Translations under genes and position numbers: made by a program
The notes under the pieces: generated by a model
The model's input: the letters and a program-made list of their open reading frames with translations, nothing else
The model's database searches: none
What the model was told of the DNA's origin: nothing
In this document: positions 1 through 9,965 of the stretch, piece after piece
Layout: each line of letters starts with the position of its first letter
Numbering within the stretch: the stretch's first letter is position 1
Source: Candida dubliniensis CD36
Taxonomy: Eukaryota > Ascomycota > Pichiomycetes > Serinales > Debaryomycetaceae
DNA length: 64,000 nt
Direction of reading: 5' to 3'
NCBI RefSeq assembly: GCF_000026945.1
Contig: NC_012864.1
Coordinates: 1,178,001 to 1,242,000, forward strand

Positions 1-34
1 ATACAACAATTTTACACCATCGGAAATCCCAAAC

Positions 35-1093
35 ATGTCAGGCACCATTCTCAAGAACCAAATAAAGGTACACATTTTAGGAGCAGGTGCTATTGGGTCA
101 TTGGTGGCTCATGATTTGAAACAAAAGTTTCCAAACCTACTCAAGCCAGTTGTATTGTTGAAACCGGATTCGTTAGTTGAACCTTCGACAAATCATCAAA
201 TCAGTGTTACACGTTTGGACGACGATAACCAAGAGTTCATTAGCAAGGCCGAAGTGCAAGCAATCAAACCACAACATGTTAAAGATACTATTGAGAATTT
301 GATTGTTACAACGAAATCTTATCAAACAATACCAGCTATGCAGCCATACTTATCACATATATTGCCCAATACAAATATCTTGTTTTTACAAAATGGTATG
401 GGGGTGACAAGCACATTAGTTAATAAATACTGGTCTCACCAAATAAGACCCAACATCTATGAGGGAATAACTACACATGGGGTATATGTAAATAATGGCA
501 TAGTCCACCATGTGGGGAGAGGCCAAATTGCATTGTCAACGTATCCTGGAAAGTCAGATATAGATGATTTCCCAGCACTTATTCAATGTATACTAGATAC
601 CCCTTATTTGAACGCAACTCGCTACGAGTATCCAAAGTTCTTGCTAATGCAATTGGAGAAATTAATAGTAAACTGTTGTGTGAACCCATTTACTGCTATT
701 TTTGATTGCAGGAATGGTGAACTACTTTATGGTAATAAATTGACATTTATATGGAAAAGAATTATTAGCGAGGCCAAAAATGTCTTTGTCAAAGAGTATA
801 CTATTCTAAAGTCCATGCCAGAATCAGAATCATTCTTGAATACTGATCGACTTTTAAAGAGTGTTATTGATGTTTGTAAAAACACTGCCAAAAATAGTTC
901 CTCAATGAGACAGGATGTACGAAATTTGAGAAATACAGAAATTCAAAATTTAAATGGGTATATTTCATTCTTGGGGCGTAAATTGAGAATTGGTACACCT
1001 ATTAATGATATGGTAACGAATATGATTGACGGCAAGATTAGTATAGATAGAGGTATCGATCGACAAGCTGCAGATTCCTTGTCAAAATTCTGA
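35..1093 (+). CDS. 2-dehydropantoate 2-reductase family protein (ketopantoate reductase-like)
   Basis: 352 residues from ATG at 35. A Rossmann dinucleotide-binding start with GAGAIG at residues 16-21 is followed by an NGMG motif near residue 120 (nucleotide/ketopantoate pocket). The C-terminal half has a conserved lysine in a QLEKLIVNCCVNP context and an SSMRQDV...LNGYI block, the two signatures of the ApbA/PanE C-terminal domain. The family reduces ketopantoate to pantoate with NADPH for coenzyme A synthesis. Fungi carry several divergent paralogues (S. cerevisiae Pan5 and others), so the exact substrate is an inference. Its last 12 bases overlap the 3' end of the convergent SET-domain gene. 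Confidence 0.8.
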   Translation: MSGTILKNQIKVHILGAGAIGSLVAHDLKQKFPNLLKPVVLLKPDSLVEPSTNHQISVTRLDDDNQEFISKAEVQAIKPQHVKDTIENLIVTTKSYQTIPAMQPYLSHILPNTNILFLQNGMGVTSTLVNKYWSHQIRPNIYEGITTHGVYVNNGIVHHVGRGQIALSTYPGKSDIDDFPALIQCILDTPYLNATRYEYPKFLLMQLEKLIVNCCVNPFTAIFDCRNGELLYGNKLTFIWKRIISEAKNVFVKEYTILKSMPESESFLNTDRLLKSVIDVCKNTAKNSSSMRQDVRNLRNTEIQNLNGYISFLGRKLRIGTPINDMVTNMIDGKISIDRGIDRQAADSLSKF

Positions 1094-2389
1094 ACTGGAT
1101 TTTTCTTGTATATATGTTAATACGTTGGATGCAATCGATTTTATGTCGTGATACAAAGCTCCTATTACTTTCTTTCTTTTGTCGTCGTCATATTGAAGGT
1201 GTTGTTGTTTCTCCGCTTCGTGAATTATTTTATTCAATATGACCAGTAATAATACGTTTGAATGTTCCTTGAATATGTCTCCATCGGTGTAACCGTTTAT
1301 CAAGGCCAATAATTTGCGTGAGTTTTGAGGATCTGACTCCTGTAACGTAGCCAACGCTACTTCTGTTCGAAACGAGATTCCTTCTTTAGTCATTGTGTAA
1401 TTATCGTAATAATCAAATGTTTTTAGAAAGTCGACATGTAGTGGCTTTAAAAGTGGTACAATATATTGGCTGATATCCAAATCATTCCATTTGTTTTCGG
1501 GAATCACGAAACCATATTCACATAATAAAAACTCATTACTATGAGGTCCATAGCTCAAATAAACTTGGTCGCCAATATTATACTGAGAAGTAGTCCGTAC
1601 TTGGAACCCTTTACCATCAATTTTCAACGTGCAATGGTCGTCACACGAATGATTCATAAAATCAACATACGGAGCCATTGTAAAATTATCAGCAGAGTTT
1701 TTGCTTGTTGGTAAATCCATGTAAAGGCAACGGGAGTTAATACACAACCAAGATAATAACACTTCTTGACGAGGAAGTAGGGTTGTGACATCTCCTGCTT
1801 TGTCAATTTTTGTCTTGATTAATTCACAAATAACCCGATAATCATTTTCAAATCGAGAACGAACTTTTCTGTTCCTAACACCAGTAGAGGAGGGTAATAA
1901 CGTGTATATTTCATGTGGCCAGTCTATCGGCATCAATTCAAAATCTTCCATAGATGGTAGCATGTCCAAAAACGGTTTCCAGAACGATTTGGAAGATCTT
2001 CTTCGTTCGAATGTTAGGTATAACGACAATAATTGGAATGATGAGAGATCTAGAATCTCTTCCTTTGTTAACATACGATATATCTCTGTATATTCATCTT
2101 TGTGTTTATCAAATGGTACGTGTATGTGCAGATCTATTGTCATGCCATTATATTTAGCAATATGTGCCATAACAGTGGTAAAATTTAATAAAAATGAATG
2201 TGGGATATTAAGAATCAATTCTGCCTTCTTCAATGGTCTAACTGCATAAATACCTCTACCTGATGATCTCACATCTTTCACATCAATTTGCGGAGAAATA
2301 TACGTATGGTTTGATATCTTCTTTTCATCATCGGTATTCTTCACCCAATCTAGTAAAGTTTCTAGTTTCAATTCAAAGTTGTCTATCAT
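1082..2389 (-). CDS. SET-domain protein lysine methyltransferase (Rubisco LSMT/Rkm/Efm1 type)
   Basis: 435 residues from ATG at 2389. The SET fold starts with SSGRGIYAVRPL at residues 42-53. After a long helical insert (about 70-235) it resumes with YVDFMNHSCDD at 241-251, whose NHSC forms the pseudoknot and SAM pocket, and YLSYGPHSNEFLL at 277-289 with the conserved tyrosine. A split SET with a large insert and a C-terminal helical domain is typical of the LSMT/SETD6/Rkm group, which methylates lysines of ribosomal proteins or elongation factors. I cannot say which yeast member (Rkm1, Rkm2, Rkm4, Efm1) is the true orthologue. It converges on the ketopantoate-reductase-like gene with a 12-bp coding overlap. 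Confidence 0.8.
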   Translation of the reverse strand: MIDNFELKLETLLDWVKNTDDEKKISNHTYISPQIDVKDVRSSGRGIYAVRPLKKAELILNIPHSFLLNFTTVMAHIAKYNGMTIDLHIHVPFDKHKDEYTEIYRMLTKEEILDLSSFQLLSLYLTFERRRSSKSFWKPFLDMLPSMEDFELMPIDWPHEIYTLLPSSTGVRNRKVRSRFENDYRVICELIKTKIDKAGDVTTLLPRQEVLLSWLCINSRCLYMDLPTSKNSADNFTMAPYVDFMNHSCDDHCTLKIDGKGFQVRTTSQYNIGDQVYLSYGPHSNEFLLCEYGFVIPENKWNDLDISQYIVPLLKPLHVDFLKTFDYYDNYTMTKEGISFRTEVALATLQESDPQNSRKLLALINGYTDGDIFKEHSNVLLLVILNKIIHEAEKQQHLQYDDDKRKKVIGALYHDIKSIASNVLTYIQEKSSSEF

Positions 2390-2592
2390 TTAGTAATGAA
2401 GATAGTTGTGGTGCCAAAAAAAAAAAAAAAATAAAAATAAAAAATAAAAAATTTCACCATTATGTCTTTTTGTACTGCCATTGTTGGGAGAAATATAGTG
2501 ATAAATTTTACAATAGTTTATGGAGTTGTCTTTATATATTAATTATATAATTTCTAAACCATCTTACAGGTGCTTAACTAAAACTAGTTGGT

Positions 2593-3114
2593 CTAGAACA
2601 TATTTAAGGTCAAAGTGTTGGCAATTGTATCGGTATTAACCGCATTTTTAAATTCTTCAAAATTCAACTTACCATCGCCATCCAAGTCAGCTTCCATTAA
2701 AGTCTTATCCACAATTTGTTGTAGTTCCTCATCTTTTAAGTTTTTACCAACCATCATTTTCATTACAATAAATAATTCACCATTTCCAATGTAGCCATCG
2801 CGATCAATATCGTATATATTGAATGCAAATCTTAATTTGTTTAAATTATCTGATTTTCCCGAGAATGCAGATAACCCAGTAATAAACTCTTCAAAATCAA
2901 TCGACCCGTCTCCATCTTTATCAAACACATCCATTAATCTGGTGGCTAATGGATTCGAACTAATCCCAGGTATAGACAAAAATTCTTGCTTATCAATTTG
3001 CCCTGATCCATCTTTATCTAATTTCATGAACCTTTTACGCAATCTATCGATCTCTTCAATACTAAAATTGGTATCTTCAATAAAACCATCAAGAATACTT
3101 GCGTTAGCCCCCAT
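2593..3114 (-). CDS. CNB1: Calcineurin regulatory subunit B
   Basis: 173 residues when started at the ATG at 3114, which gives the N-myristoylation sequence MGANAS. The frame is open further upstream (to an ATG at 3204) but that extension would bury the myristoylation glycine, so I reject it. Four EF-hands are intact: [12 protein letters not shown] (33-44), [12 protein letters not shown] (65-76), [12 protein letters not shown] (102-113) and [12 protein letters not shown] (143-154). The protein is the calcium sensor that activates the calcineurin phosphatase with calmodulin. In Candida that pathway supports serum survival, cation stress and azole tolerance. Divergent from PAN3 across 525 bp. 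Confidence 0.95.
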   Translation of the reverse strand: MGANASILDGFIEDTNFSIEEIDRLRKRFMKLDKDGSGQIDKQEFLSIPGISSNPLATRLMDVFDKDGDGSIDFEEFITGLSAFSGKSDNLNKLRFAFNIYDIDRDGYIGNGELFIVMKMMVGKNLKDEELQQIVDKTLMEADLDGDGKLNFEEFKNAVNTDTIANTLTLNMF

Positions 3115-3639
3115 TTTTTTGTTACTAGTTGTTGAAGTTGGATTGGTTGGTAGTTGTATTAAAGTATACAATTTATTAGGAGTCGTGTAATCATGAATCG
3201 ACACAACAGCGCACTAAAAATATTTGGTATTATTTGCCTGCATATAAGGTTTTTGCTGTATTAGGCTCAGCCAAACCCAGACAAGAGACGTGAATGGAAA
3301 TGGCACTACAGTGTATATTAGATGACTATTAATATAGAGTTTGTCAATCCAGTAAGTAAACCGTGATAGTTTAGAAACCTATCCAATTCCTATGTTGGTG
3401 GTGAATTAGAAATACCTCAAAACTAGGCGTGAGCTACACTTAAGTTGACAACGAAAAAACGTACAGAGAGACAATGAGCCACCAGAAAAAATTGTTTCAA
3501 AAACTCGAAGCATAGTTTCATATCAACAATCCCATTACAACTTACTGAATTCTCTTTCCCAGTTTCATAGCAATTTACATATTGAATGGTAATATCAATC
3601 GAACAGAAAGGCATAATAACCCAACACAACCAATAGTCA
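3115..3639. promoter_or_regulatory. Divergent CNB1/PAN3 intergenic region
   Basis: 525 bp between two divergent genes. CCAAT occurs near 3382 and near 3629 but I see no clustered regulatory motif. A 98-codon open stretch on the minus strand (3423-3719) overlaps the PAN3 start and has no protein-like features. Confidence 0.5.
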
Positions 3640-5721
3640 ATGAATATAAATTTAGATACAGCGAAAGATACGCTTTGCAAGAATATATTAATATATGGGT
3701 ATTGCAAATATGAAAACAAAGGTTGCGCTTTCAGTCATAACCGACAGCAACCTACCCAACAACAGCAGGCTACAAATACCTCGAACAATTCGACAAGTGT
3801 GATTACCCCAAATAGTGCTAACTCAACTGCATCATCGACAGATTTATCTTTAAAGAAAAAGTTCAACTTGAACACCCCTTCTTTTCAACCCAGTATCAAC
3901 AATTTGTCAAACAAGTTTTCCACCTTGTCGCCGAAGTTGAAAGAGATTCCTGTTTTTAAACCTGAGAATGGTGTATCTGAACCAGAACCAGTGGATTCAC
4001 CTACTATACAACGACCATTCACCTCAAAAAGGTTTAATGTAAGTACACCTTCATTTACTCCCACGAATTTCGACTTTGCAAACAATACAAATGCAGATGG
4101 TAATAGAGGTGGTGCATCAACTCCAATAGGTATCTCATCTGCTCCACTTATACAAAACCAGCAACAGCAACAACAGCAGCAACAACAACAAAAGCAGCCT
4201 TTGGCTGTTCCTTCACCATTAGCAACAGGTGCCCAACCTCCTTCCTTGCAACACCGCGTTTTATCTATGGGTGCTTCGCAGTCTTCACCATCGACAAACC
4301 CTTATTTTGCCAATAATTTGGACATGTCTGCGCCGACACCTGGTCTGGAAACACCTGGTCCTGTGTTGCCCGGTTCAGCAGGTGCTGCTGCGAACCAACC
4401 AATGTATCCATTACAGTATCATTTATATGCACCTGCCCCACCGCCAAGGTTGACGATTCCCTTGCAACCATATGAATCAAATAGTCAAACAATGTTTATT
4501 CCCAATGATTTGCGAGAGTATTTGCATAAGAAGAACGAAGCAAGTTTACAAAGTTTAGGTCATCTGAATTTGCCGGAACATGTTAATCAATATCATTCAT
4601 TGGTGCCTATAGACAAATCATATGAGCCAGTGTCCAAGTTATGGTTAGGCAAAAATAGCTTAATTTTTAAATGTCTTGACAATATAGATGGCAACTTATA
4701 TGTGATGAGGAAAATCGAGCCATGTAATGAAATTGTCAATGACAAACCATTCAAAACTGTTAAAAGGTGGAAATCTATAAAAAATGCCAATATTGTTGGA
4801 TTGAAGGACGCATTTACCACTATGGCATTTAATGGGAATCAATCTGGGAATACTGCATTGTGTATTATATATGACTACTACCCAAATAGCATCAGTTTAT
4901 TAGAACATCATAAAAAGGGGTTACGTGTTGAACCAGTTAACGAAACTTTGTTGTGGAATTATTTGATTCAGTTAATCAATGCCATTATGGTTATCCATGA
5001 AAAAGGGTTACTGGCCAGTTCGACTATTGATTTGAGTAAAATTATTGTCACTAATAAAAATAGAATAAAGTTGAGTTCAGTTGGAATTAGCGATATTTTA
5101 GAATTCAACGACGATGAAACCAAGCAAGATATTAAGATTAGACAGTTACAAGACATCCAAAAGGTGGGGAAGGTGTTGATGGAGTTGGCAATTTTGCTAT
5201 TACCTGCGAACATGAGACAAAGCAATAATGTTTATAATCTGTTGAAAGCTTCTACTAATTTATCAGAGGATATTGTTAACAATTTGCGAGAATTGAATGA
5301 CTTAGATACGGCCAGTGAGGAGTTTGATTTAAGTGAATTCAGCAAACGATTGACTCCAAAGATGTTCAGTATAATTGACAGTTTACAAAACAGCTCGGAT
5401 TTTATTGAGGGACAATTGACCTCAGAATTAGAAAATGCAAGATTGTTTAGATTAATGACCAAGTTGAATTACTTAATACATGACAACTCAAACACTGAAA
5501 ATGACAAGATCATCAAGTTGTTTTTGAATTATGTGTACAACTGTTATGACTCAAACAATAAAAAGGTGATCAACTTGAATAAGGTATTGACTAATCTCAA
5601 TAAGTTGGATTGTGGTATTGATGAAAAGATATTATTAGTCAATAATGACGAATGTATTATTATTAGTTATAAGGAATTGAAAGAAATTATCGACACAAAA
5701 TTCCGTTTAATGAGGGAATAG
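3640..5721 (+). CDS. PAN3: PAN2-PAN3 deadenylation complex subunit PAN3
   Basis: 693 residues. The N-terminus carries a CCCH zinc finger (C13, C22, C29, H33) of the kind that helps Pan3 bind poly(A). Two near-identical LNTPSFQP and VSTPSFTP blocks follow; they resemble PAM2-like poly(A)-binding-protein motifs, which is an inference. A glutamine run lies around 4155-4195. The second half (from about residue 290) is a pseudokinase domain followed by a coiled coil and a C-terminal knob, the region that binds Pan2. Pan3 recruits the Pan2 exonuclease to Pab1-coated mRNA tails. One CTG codon in the low-complexity region (4342-4344) should be read as serine. Confidence 0.93.
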   Translation: MNINLDTAKDTLCKNILIYGYCKYENKGCAFSHNRQQPTQQQQATNTSNNSTSVITPNSANSTASSTDLSLKKKFNLNTPSFQPSINNLSNKFSTLSPKLKEIPVFKPENGVSEPEPVDSPTIQRPFTSKRFNVSTPSFTPTNFDFANNTNADGNRGGASTPIGISSAPLIQNQQQQQQQQQQQKQPLAVPSPLATGAQPPSLQHRVLSMGASQSSPSTNPYFANNLDMSAPTPGLETPGPVLPGSAGAAANQPMYPLQYHLYAPAPPPRLTIPLQPYESNSQTMFIPNDLREYLHKKNEASLQSLGHLNLPEHVNQYHSLVPIDKSYEPVSKLWLGKNSLIFKCLDNIDGNLYVMRKIEPCNEIVNDKPFKTVKRWKSIKNANIVGLKDAFTTMAFNGNQSGNTALCIIYDYYPNSISLLEHHKKGLRVEPVNETLLWNYLIQLINAIMVIHEKGLLASSTIDLSKIIVTNKNRIKLSSVGISDILEFNDDETKQDIKIRQLQDIQKVGKVLMELAILLLPANMRQSNNVYNLLKASTNLSEDIVNNLRELNDLDTASEEFDLSEFSKRLTPKMFSIIDSLQNSSDFIEGQLTSELENARLFRLMTKLNYLIHDNSNTENDKIIKLFLNYVYNCYDSNNKKVINLNKVLTNLNKLDCGIDEKILLVNNDECIIISYKELKEIIDTKFRLMRE

Positions 5722-6914
5722 AAGGTTTCTTTTTTTCTTGGACTTGGAGTTCTGTTTTATTATAATGTTCATTGGGTATTATTGTATCGAGTAGATTGTA
5801 CTGGTAAGGATTTAAATACTATTATAGTAACTTAATAAATAAACAACAAAAAAAAAAAAAAAAAAAAAATAAAAAAGCTAGCAGAAAATAAGAATGAATA
5901 AAGCAGGCATATTGTAATAGCCAAGATACCATAAGATTTCCTCCAATTGTGGAAAATATGCTAATTCTAATGTGAGGTCTCTTGTTTAGTTTTTCATTGG
6001 AATTATCCATATTTATGGAATTCAGGGTCGGAAATATACTCGCACATGGCCTGTTCAAAGCCAAGGATAAATGGCTTTGTTTAGGGTTGCTATTGGGTCT
6101 GGCTAATTCTTTGGATTACAAATAAATGGTGTTGACGTAATGGAGATTTGCGATGAATTTTTGATACGGAAATGCGGCAAAGATGGTGTTTCTTCCGCCA
6201 CCACTTTCTTGTTCCGCCATAATACAAAACTGCTTGCGGTATATATGGATTATCCGGAATAAGAGACTACAAAGTGACACCAGAGTGTTTGGGTTCTTAT
6301 CATGAAATATACACAGGGGTCATGTTTTTGTGAAAACTCTTGTAAAGCCAAACAAACTACAAGTAATATAACCAGAAAAAATATAGAGTTACAGCTAGTC
6401 GGCCACTTAACTTTATATGGGGCAAAAGCCTTGGATCGATGTTTAACACAATTCTAATAATTAAACATTCGTTGATACGTCCAAATGTACATAGTTTAAC
6501 CATAGTATTGGTGGTTAAAGATATCAGAATTAATGAGCATGCAAGACAATATCTGTTTCAAAAACGTTTGATCTTTTAAACAATGTTTGAAGATATCAAT
6601 CCACTAGATTGTCAATTCTGAGGTGCCGTATCACACAAAAGTAAGGATTTCTGGAATTGTTGATAGAATGCAGAAGAACAAATTAAAATAGTGCAGGGGA
6701 TAAATAACCGATTCTAGGTCTGCAACATTCCCCCACTAATGGATTACAAATATGAAAATTACACATTTTCTCACCAGGAACAATCTTCCAATAAGTGGGA
6801 ACAAGAGCAATTATACACCACAAGTTTGTGTATAAATAGCACCGGATTTTTCCCAAGTGTAGTGAATATACTCTCAGGTTTTACTTAAACAAATACTATC
6901 AAAAACAATTTCCC
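5722..6914. promoter_or_regulatory. Long intergenic region upstream of the Say1-like gene
   Basis: About 1.2 kb with no supported gene. It holds the PAN3 3' end, an A-tract near 5850-5868, a stress-element core AGGGG at 6695-6699 and a consensus TATA box at 6831-6839. A reverse frame (5822-6010 from its only ATG) is rich in phenylalanine encoded by the A-tract and is not credible. Confidence 0.5.
6831..6839 (+). promoter_or_regulatory. TATA box of the Say1-like hydrolase gene
   Basis: TATAAATAG matches the consensus yeast TATA element and lies 75-84 bp before the ATG at 6915, with a TATA-to-start distance usual for Candida. A TATA-containing promoter with a 1.2-kb upstream region suggests an inducible gene. 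Confidence 0.5.
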
Positions 6915-8138
6915 ATGATTTCTTTAAGAGCGTTATTTGATCTTGCTACGTTGCCACTTAAATTATTGATAGTATTGTTGAAGTATCCTATTTTCGGTGG
7001 TGTCAATAAGAGATACAAGAATGATTTGGCCAATTCATTGAAAGTTATTCTTTGTCGTTCTTTAATTAATTTCCCTGTTAAAGATACCCCAATTTTTGCA
7101 ACCACACCAACTGGTGACATGATTAACAAGGGAATTGGTAAATCTTATCCTCATCGAACAAGATTGCCACACTTTGGTGAGAAATTTGATAAGCAAAGTT
7201 ATTGGCTTGTTGAAAGCAAGAACAGGAAACCCAATGATCCAGTATTGATTTACTTACATGGTGGTGGTTATTTCCTTGATGTTGCACCTCAACAGATTGA
7301 AACTTTATTGAGTATTTATCATTTGTTAGAACCAGCAAAGAAACAGAGATTCTCGATCCTTGTATTGAATTATAATTTAACATCGAAAGGTTATCCTGTT
7401 CCACACCAATTGGCCCAGTTAGTTGAAACCTACACTTCTTTAGTTAAGGGTGGGGCGGAGAATCTTTTATTGATGGGTGATTCGGCAGGTGGTAACTTGG
7501 CTGTGACTTTTACCCAATACTTGAGATTGAATAAAACAGGTTTACCTTATCCCAAAAGTATTATCTTGGTTAGTCCTTGGGTCAAATTAATTCCTGAAGT
7601 GTATCAAAATACCCCAGGTCATTCATATTATAATTATTCCGCTAACGATGTAGTCCAATATGATCGGTTTTCCAGTGCAGAAGTTTATGAAGGTACTCTT
7701 GGTGACACAAAACTCAAATTGTTGACTGTTTCTCCAGGAAATTGTCCTTATGATCTGAAAGACTGGGAAGACATTGATACTTTCAAAAAACCAGGGTATT
7801 CAGTGTTTGTTCTTGCTGGAGAACACGAATCGTTCCGTGACGATATTTTGGAGTGGTCTAAATACACTTTGGATTATCCTATTCCTTCAAGCTTGGGGGA
7901 CTCTGGTGGTGTCTACAACCCCAAGATCCATAAATATATTAGAAACAACAAAGGTTCTGCTTATGTCGATGTAAATATCGAACCTTTAGGTGTTCATGAT
8001 CTTTGCTTTTTTGAAAATTTGTTGCTTTCAAAATTAGAAAATGACCCTAGTTTGACTATTGATGGTGTTGATCCAAAGCAGTTTTTTGCTGTTGTTAATA
8101 TAGTCAAATTTCTTGATACTGTTTTGCCAGGAAATTAA
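6915..8138 (+). CDS. Alpha/beta hydrolase, steryl acetyl hydrolase (Say1)-like
   Basis: 407 residues. The N-terminus has a hydrophobic stretch (about residues 8-28) that could be a membrane anchor. The oxyanion-hole motif HGGGYF lies at 115-120 and the nucleophile elbow GDSAGGN at 188-194 (Ser190), both typical of the hormone-sensitive-lipase branch. An acidic residue in the LAGEHESFRDD region and the histidine in GVHDLCFF complete a plausible triad. The nearest characterised relative I can name is S. cerevisiae Say1, an ER membrane enzyme that deacetylates sterol acetates and helps detoxify lipophilic compounds. The substrate here is an inference. Confidence 0.75.
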   Translation: MISLRALFDLATLPLKLLIVLLKYPIFGGVNKRYKNDLANSLKVILCRSLINFPVKDTPIFATTPTGDMINKGIGKSYPHRTRLPHFGEKFDKQSYWLVESKNRKPNDPVLIYLHGGGYFLDVAPQQIETLLSIYHLLEPAKKQRFSILVLNYNLTSKGYPVPHQLAQLVETYTSLVKGGAENLLLMGDSAGGNLAVTFTQYLRLNKTGLPYPKSIILVSPWVKLIPEVYQNTPGHSYYNYSANDVVQYDRFSSAEVYEGTLGDTKLKLLTVSPGNCPYDLKDWEDIDTFKKPGYSVFVLAGEHESFRDDILEWSKYTLDYPIPSSLGDSGGVYNPKIHKYIRNNKGSAYVDVNIEPLGVHDLCFFENLLLSKLENDPSLTIDGVDPKQFFAVVNIVKFLDTVLPGN

Positions 8139-8986
8139 CCAGTCTGGCGCTTTTTTGTAGTTGTGTATGTTTGTTATAGCAAATATATCTTTATTAGAGT
8201 AAATACTTATGAATCATAGTAACCTTTTTGCCGTTATCGGAGACGATATTTGGTGGCTAATGCGAACAACCAAAAATAAAAAGGAGAAAATTTGGTTAAA
8301 AATTTCAACCAAAATATTTTCACGACTTTTGCAGCACCGGTCAATATTACTCATAGATGACAACTTCGCAAACGGCAACTAATAATAATCACTATTGTAT
8401 ATATATATTCTAATACATACAAGCAACATAGAAACAGAAATGTAAAATATTATTGTTGAGTAATTAATATTGATGGCAAATGTCCAACTCCACACAAACT
8501 ATTTTGTGATCTATCTCCATTTGATGATGCAATCTTGTGTGAAATTTGTGTCTCCATTGCAGTGGAAGTCACGACATTTTTGTTATTGTGGTGGTGGTGG
8601 TGGTGGGTGAGTTTGACTCATTTTTCTTTTCTCTTATCGCCTTGTAATGAAAAAAAAAAGAAATGACTTTATCAGTAGCCACAGCTATCTGCAGGAGAGG
8701 TTGAAAAAAATGAGTAATTCTTCTTTTTTAGTTATTGTGTAAGTTTACTGAGGTTCCATCAACCTCTACTAAACTTTATATATATAAATCTATTTTATCC
8801 ACAGTTTTTCCTATCAATCCTTTTTCAGTTATAACATATAAACAACTATCAACCATACTATTTATAAACATACATGCACTTTATTTGACTAGAATCTATT
8901 AAAAAATTACTGAGAATAACCTTTATTAACTATCTTTCTGTTTCCTGCTCCTGATCCTGATCCAACTGTCTTACTTTTATTATACA
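8139..8986. promoter_or_regulatory. PCL5 upstream region
   Basis: 848 bp with no gene. It contains a perfect Gcn4 site (listed separately), a GTG-repeat tract at about 8588-8608 and a TATATATA stretch near 8780. Long pyrimidine-rich leader sequence runs up to the ATG. Confidence 0.5.
8614..8620 (+). promoter_or_regulatory. Gcn4-type site upstream of PCL5
   Basis: TGACTCA, a perfect palindromic Gcn4 half-site pair, sits 367 bp upstream of the PCL5 ATG. PCL5 is a known Gcn4 target whose product drives Gcn4 degradation, so the site fits a negative feedback loop. Confidence 0.6.
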
Positions 8987-9904
8987 ATGCAATCTCCAAC
9001 TTCCCCTGTTTCTTATACAGAAACATCTGTATCATCCTTTTCAAAGGAACCAACCAAAACAACTACATCAAGTCACCCATTACCACATGCCAACTTATTG
9101 ACTCCCCCAACCTTAACTCCCCCAACTATTACATCCGATTTGCCAACATCTACTTTATCACCAAATCACCACAACTACTATACTCATTATTTAAATAAAG
9201 CACAATTCAATTCTATTCTAGTCAACTGTTCCATTAATTTATTAAAAATTTTGTACAAAGACCAGAAATTTGATGAAAAATCAATCAAATTATTCATTAT
9301 CGAAATACTTAGAAGATCAAAAACTTCGATTCAATCACTTCAATTAAGTTGCTTTTACATTTATAAATTAATTGTTGTCAAAGAAAAAATCACTTTTGAT
9401 GCCAAAAAATTGTTTCTTGGATTGATTATAATTAGTTCTAAATTCAATCAAGATTATAATTATTCGTTCAAGTCTTGGTGTAAAATCTGTGGATTAAATG
9501 AAAAGTCAAATGTCAAACAATTGATTCATATTGAATCAACAATTCTTCAATGGTTGAAATTTGATTTATGTTTAATTGGATCAAAATATGAAAACTGGTG
9601 TAATTTACTATTGATTTTTGGTTACGATTTTATTAAATATCAATTAATCTTTGATAATAGAACTGAAATAGTTTGGAATCAAGAAATTAAGGATAAAATT
9701 AACAGTTGGCAAGGTTTTTTCAATCAATTGAATTTAGATAATTTGAATATCATTAATGTTAATTTTAATAATTATTTTAATAACCAATTGAACAAGAAAG
9801 TTTTCGTTGTCAAAGACGAGCAACCAACTATCTTGTTGAAAAAGAGAAGTTCTACAAGTTTATTTGATGGCGACCAACCGGTTTCCAAAAAAGTAAAGGT
9901 CTAG
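8987..9904 (+). CDS. PCL5: Pho85 cyclin PCL5
   Basis: 305 residues. The first about 60 residues are S/T/P-rich and likely unstable. A Pho80/PCL-type cyclin box follows (about 65-185), with the hallmark block EILRRSKTSIQSLQLSCFYI at about 105-124. The tail ends in basic residues (KKRSST...KKVKV) that could act as a nuclear signal. The family activates the Pho85 kinase; Pcl5 directs phosphorylation and turnover of Gcn4. Identification as PCL5 rather than another PCL rests on the short single cyclin box, the Gcn4 site upstream and the neighbourhood (CNB1, PAN3, CAG1). Confidence 0.8.
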   Translation: MQSPTSPVSYTETSVSSFSKEPTKTTTSSHPLPHANLLTPPTLTPPTITSDLPTSTLSPNHHNYYTHYLNKAQFNSILVNCSINLLKILYKDQKFDEKSIKLFIIEILRRSKTSIQSLQLSCFYIYKLIVVKEKITFDAKKLFLGLIIISSKFNQDYNYSFKSWCKICGLNEKSNVKQLIHIESTILQWLKFDLCLIGSKYENWCNLLLIFGYDFIKYQLIFDNRTEIVWNQEIKDKINSWQGFFNQLNLDNLNIINVNFNNYFNNQLNKKVFVVKDEQPTILLKKRSSTSLFDGDQPVSKKVKV

Positions 9905-9965
9905 CAACTGATTATTGTTGTTTGGCAGAAAATGAACTTTTTTATACATATATAGGCTAGTATTA

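Noticed and set aside
5822..6010. Short minus-strand frame upstream of the Say1-like gene
   Set aside because: Its C-terminus is a phenylalanine run made by an A-tract, with no other signal.
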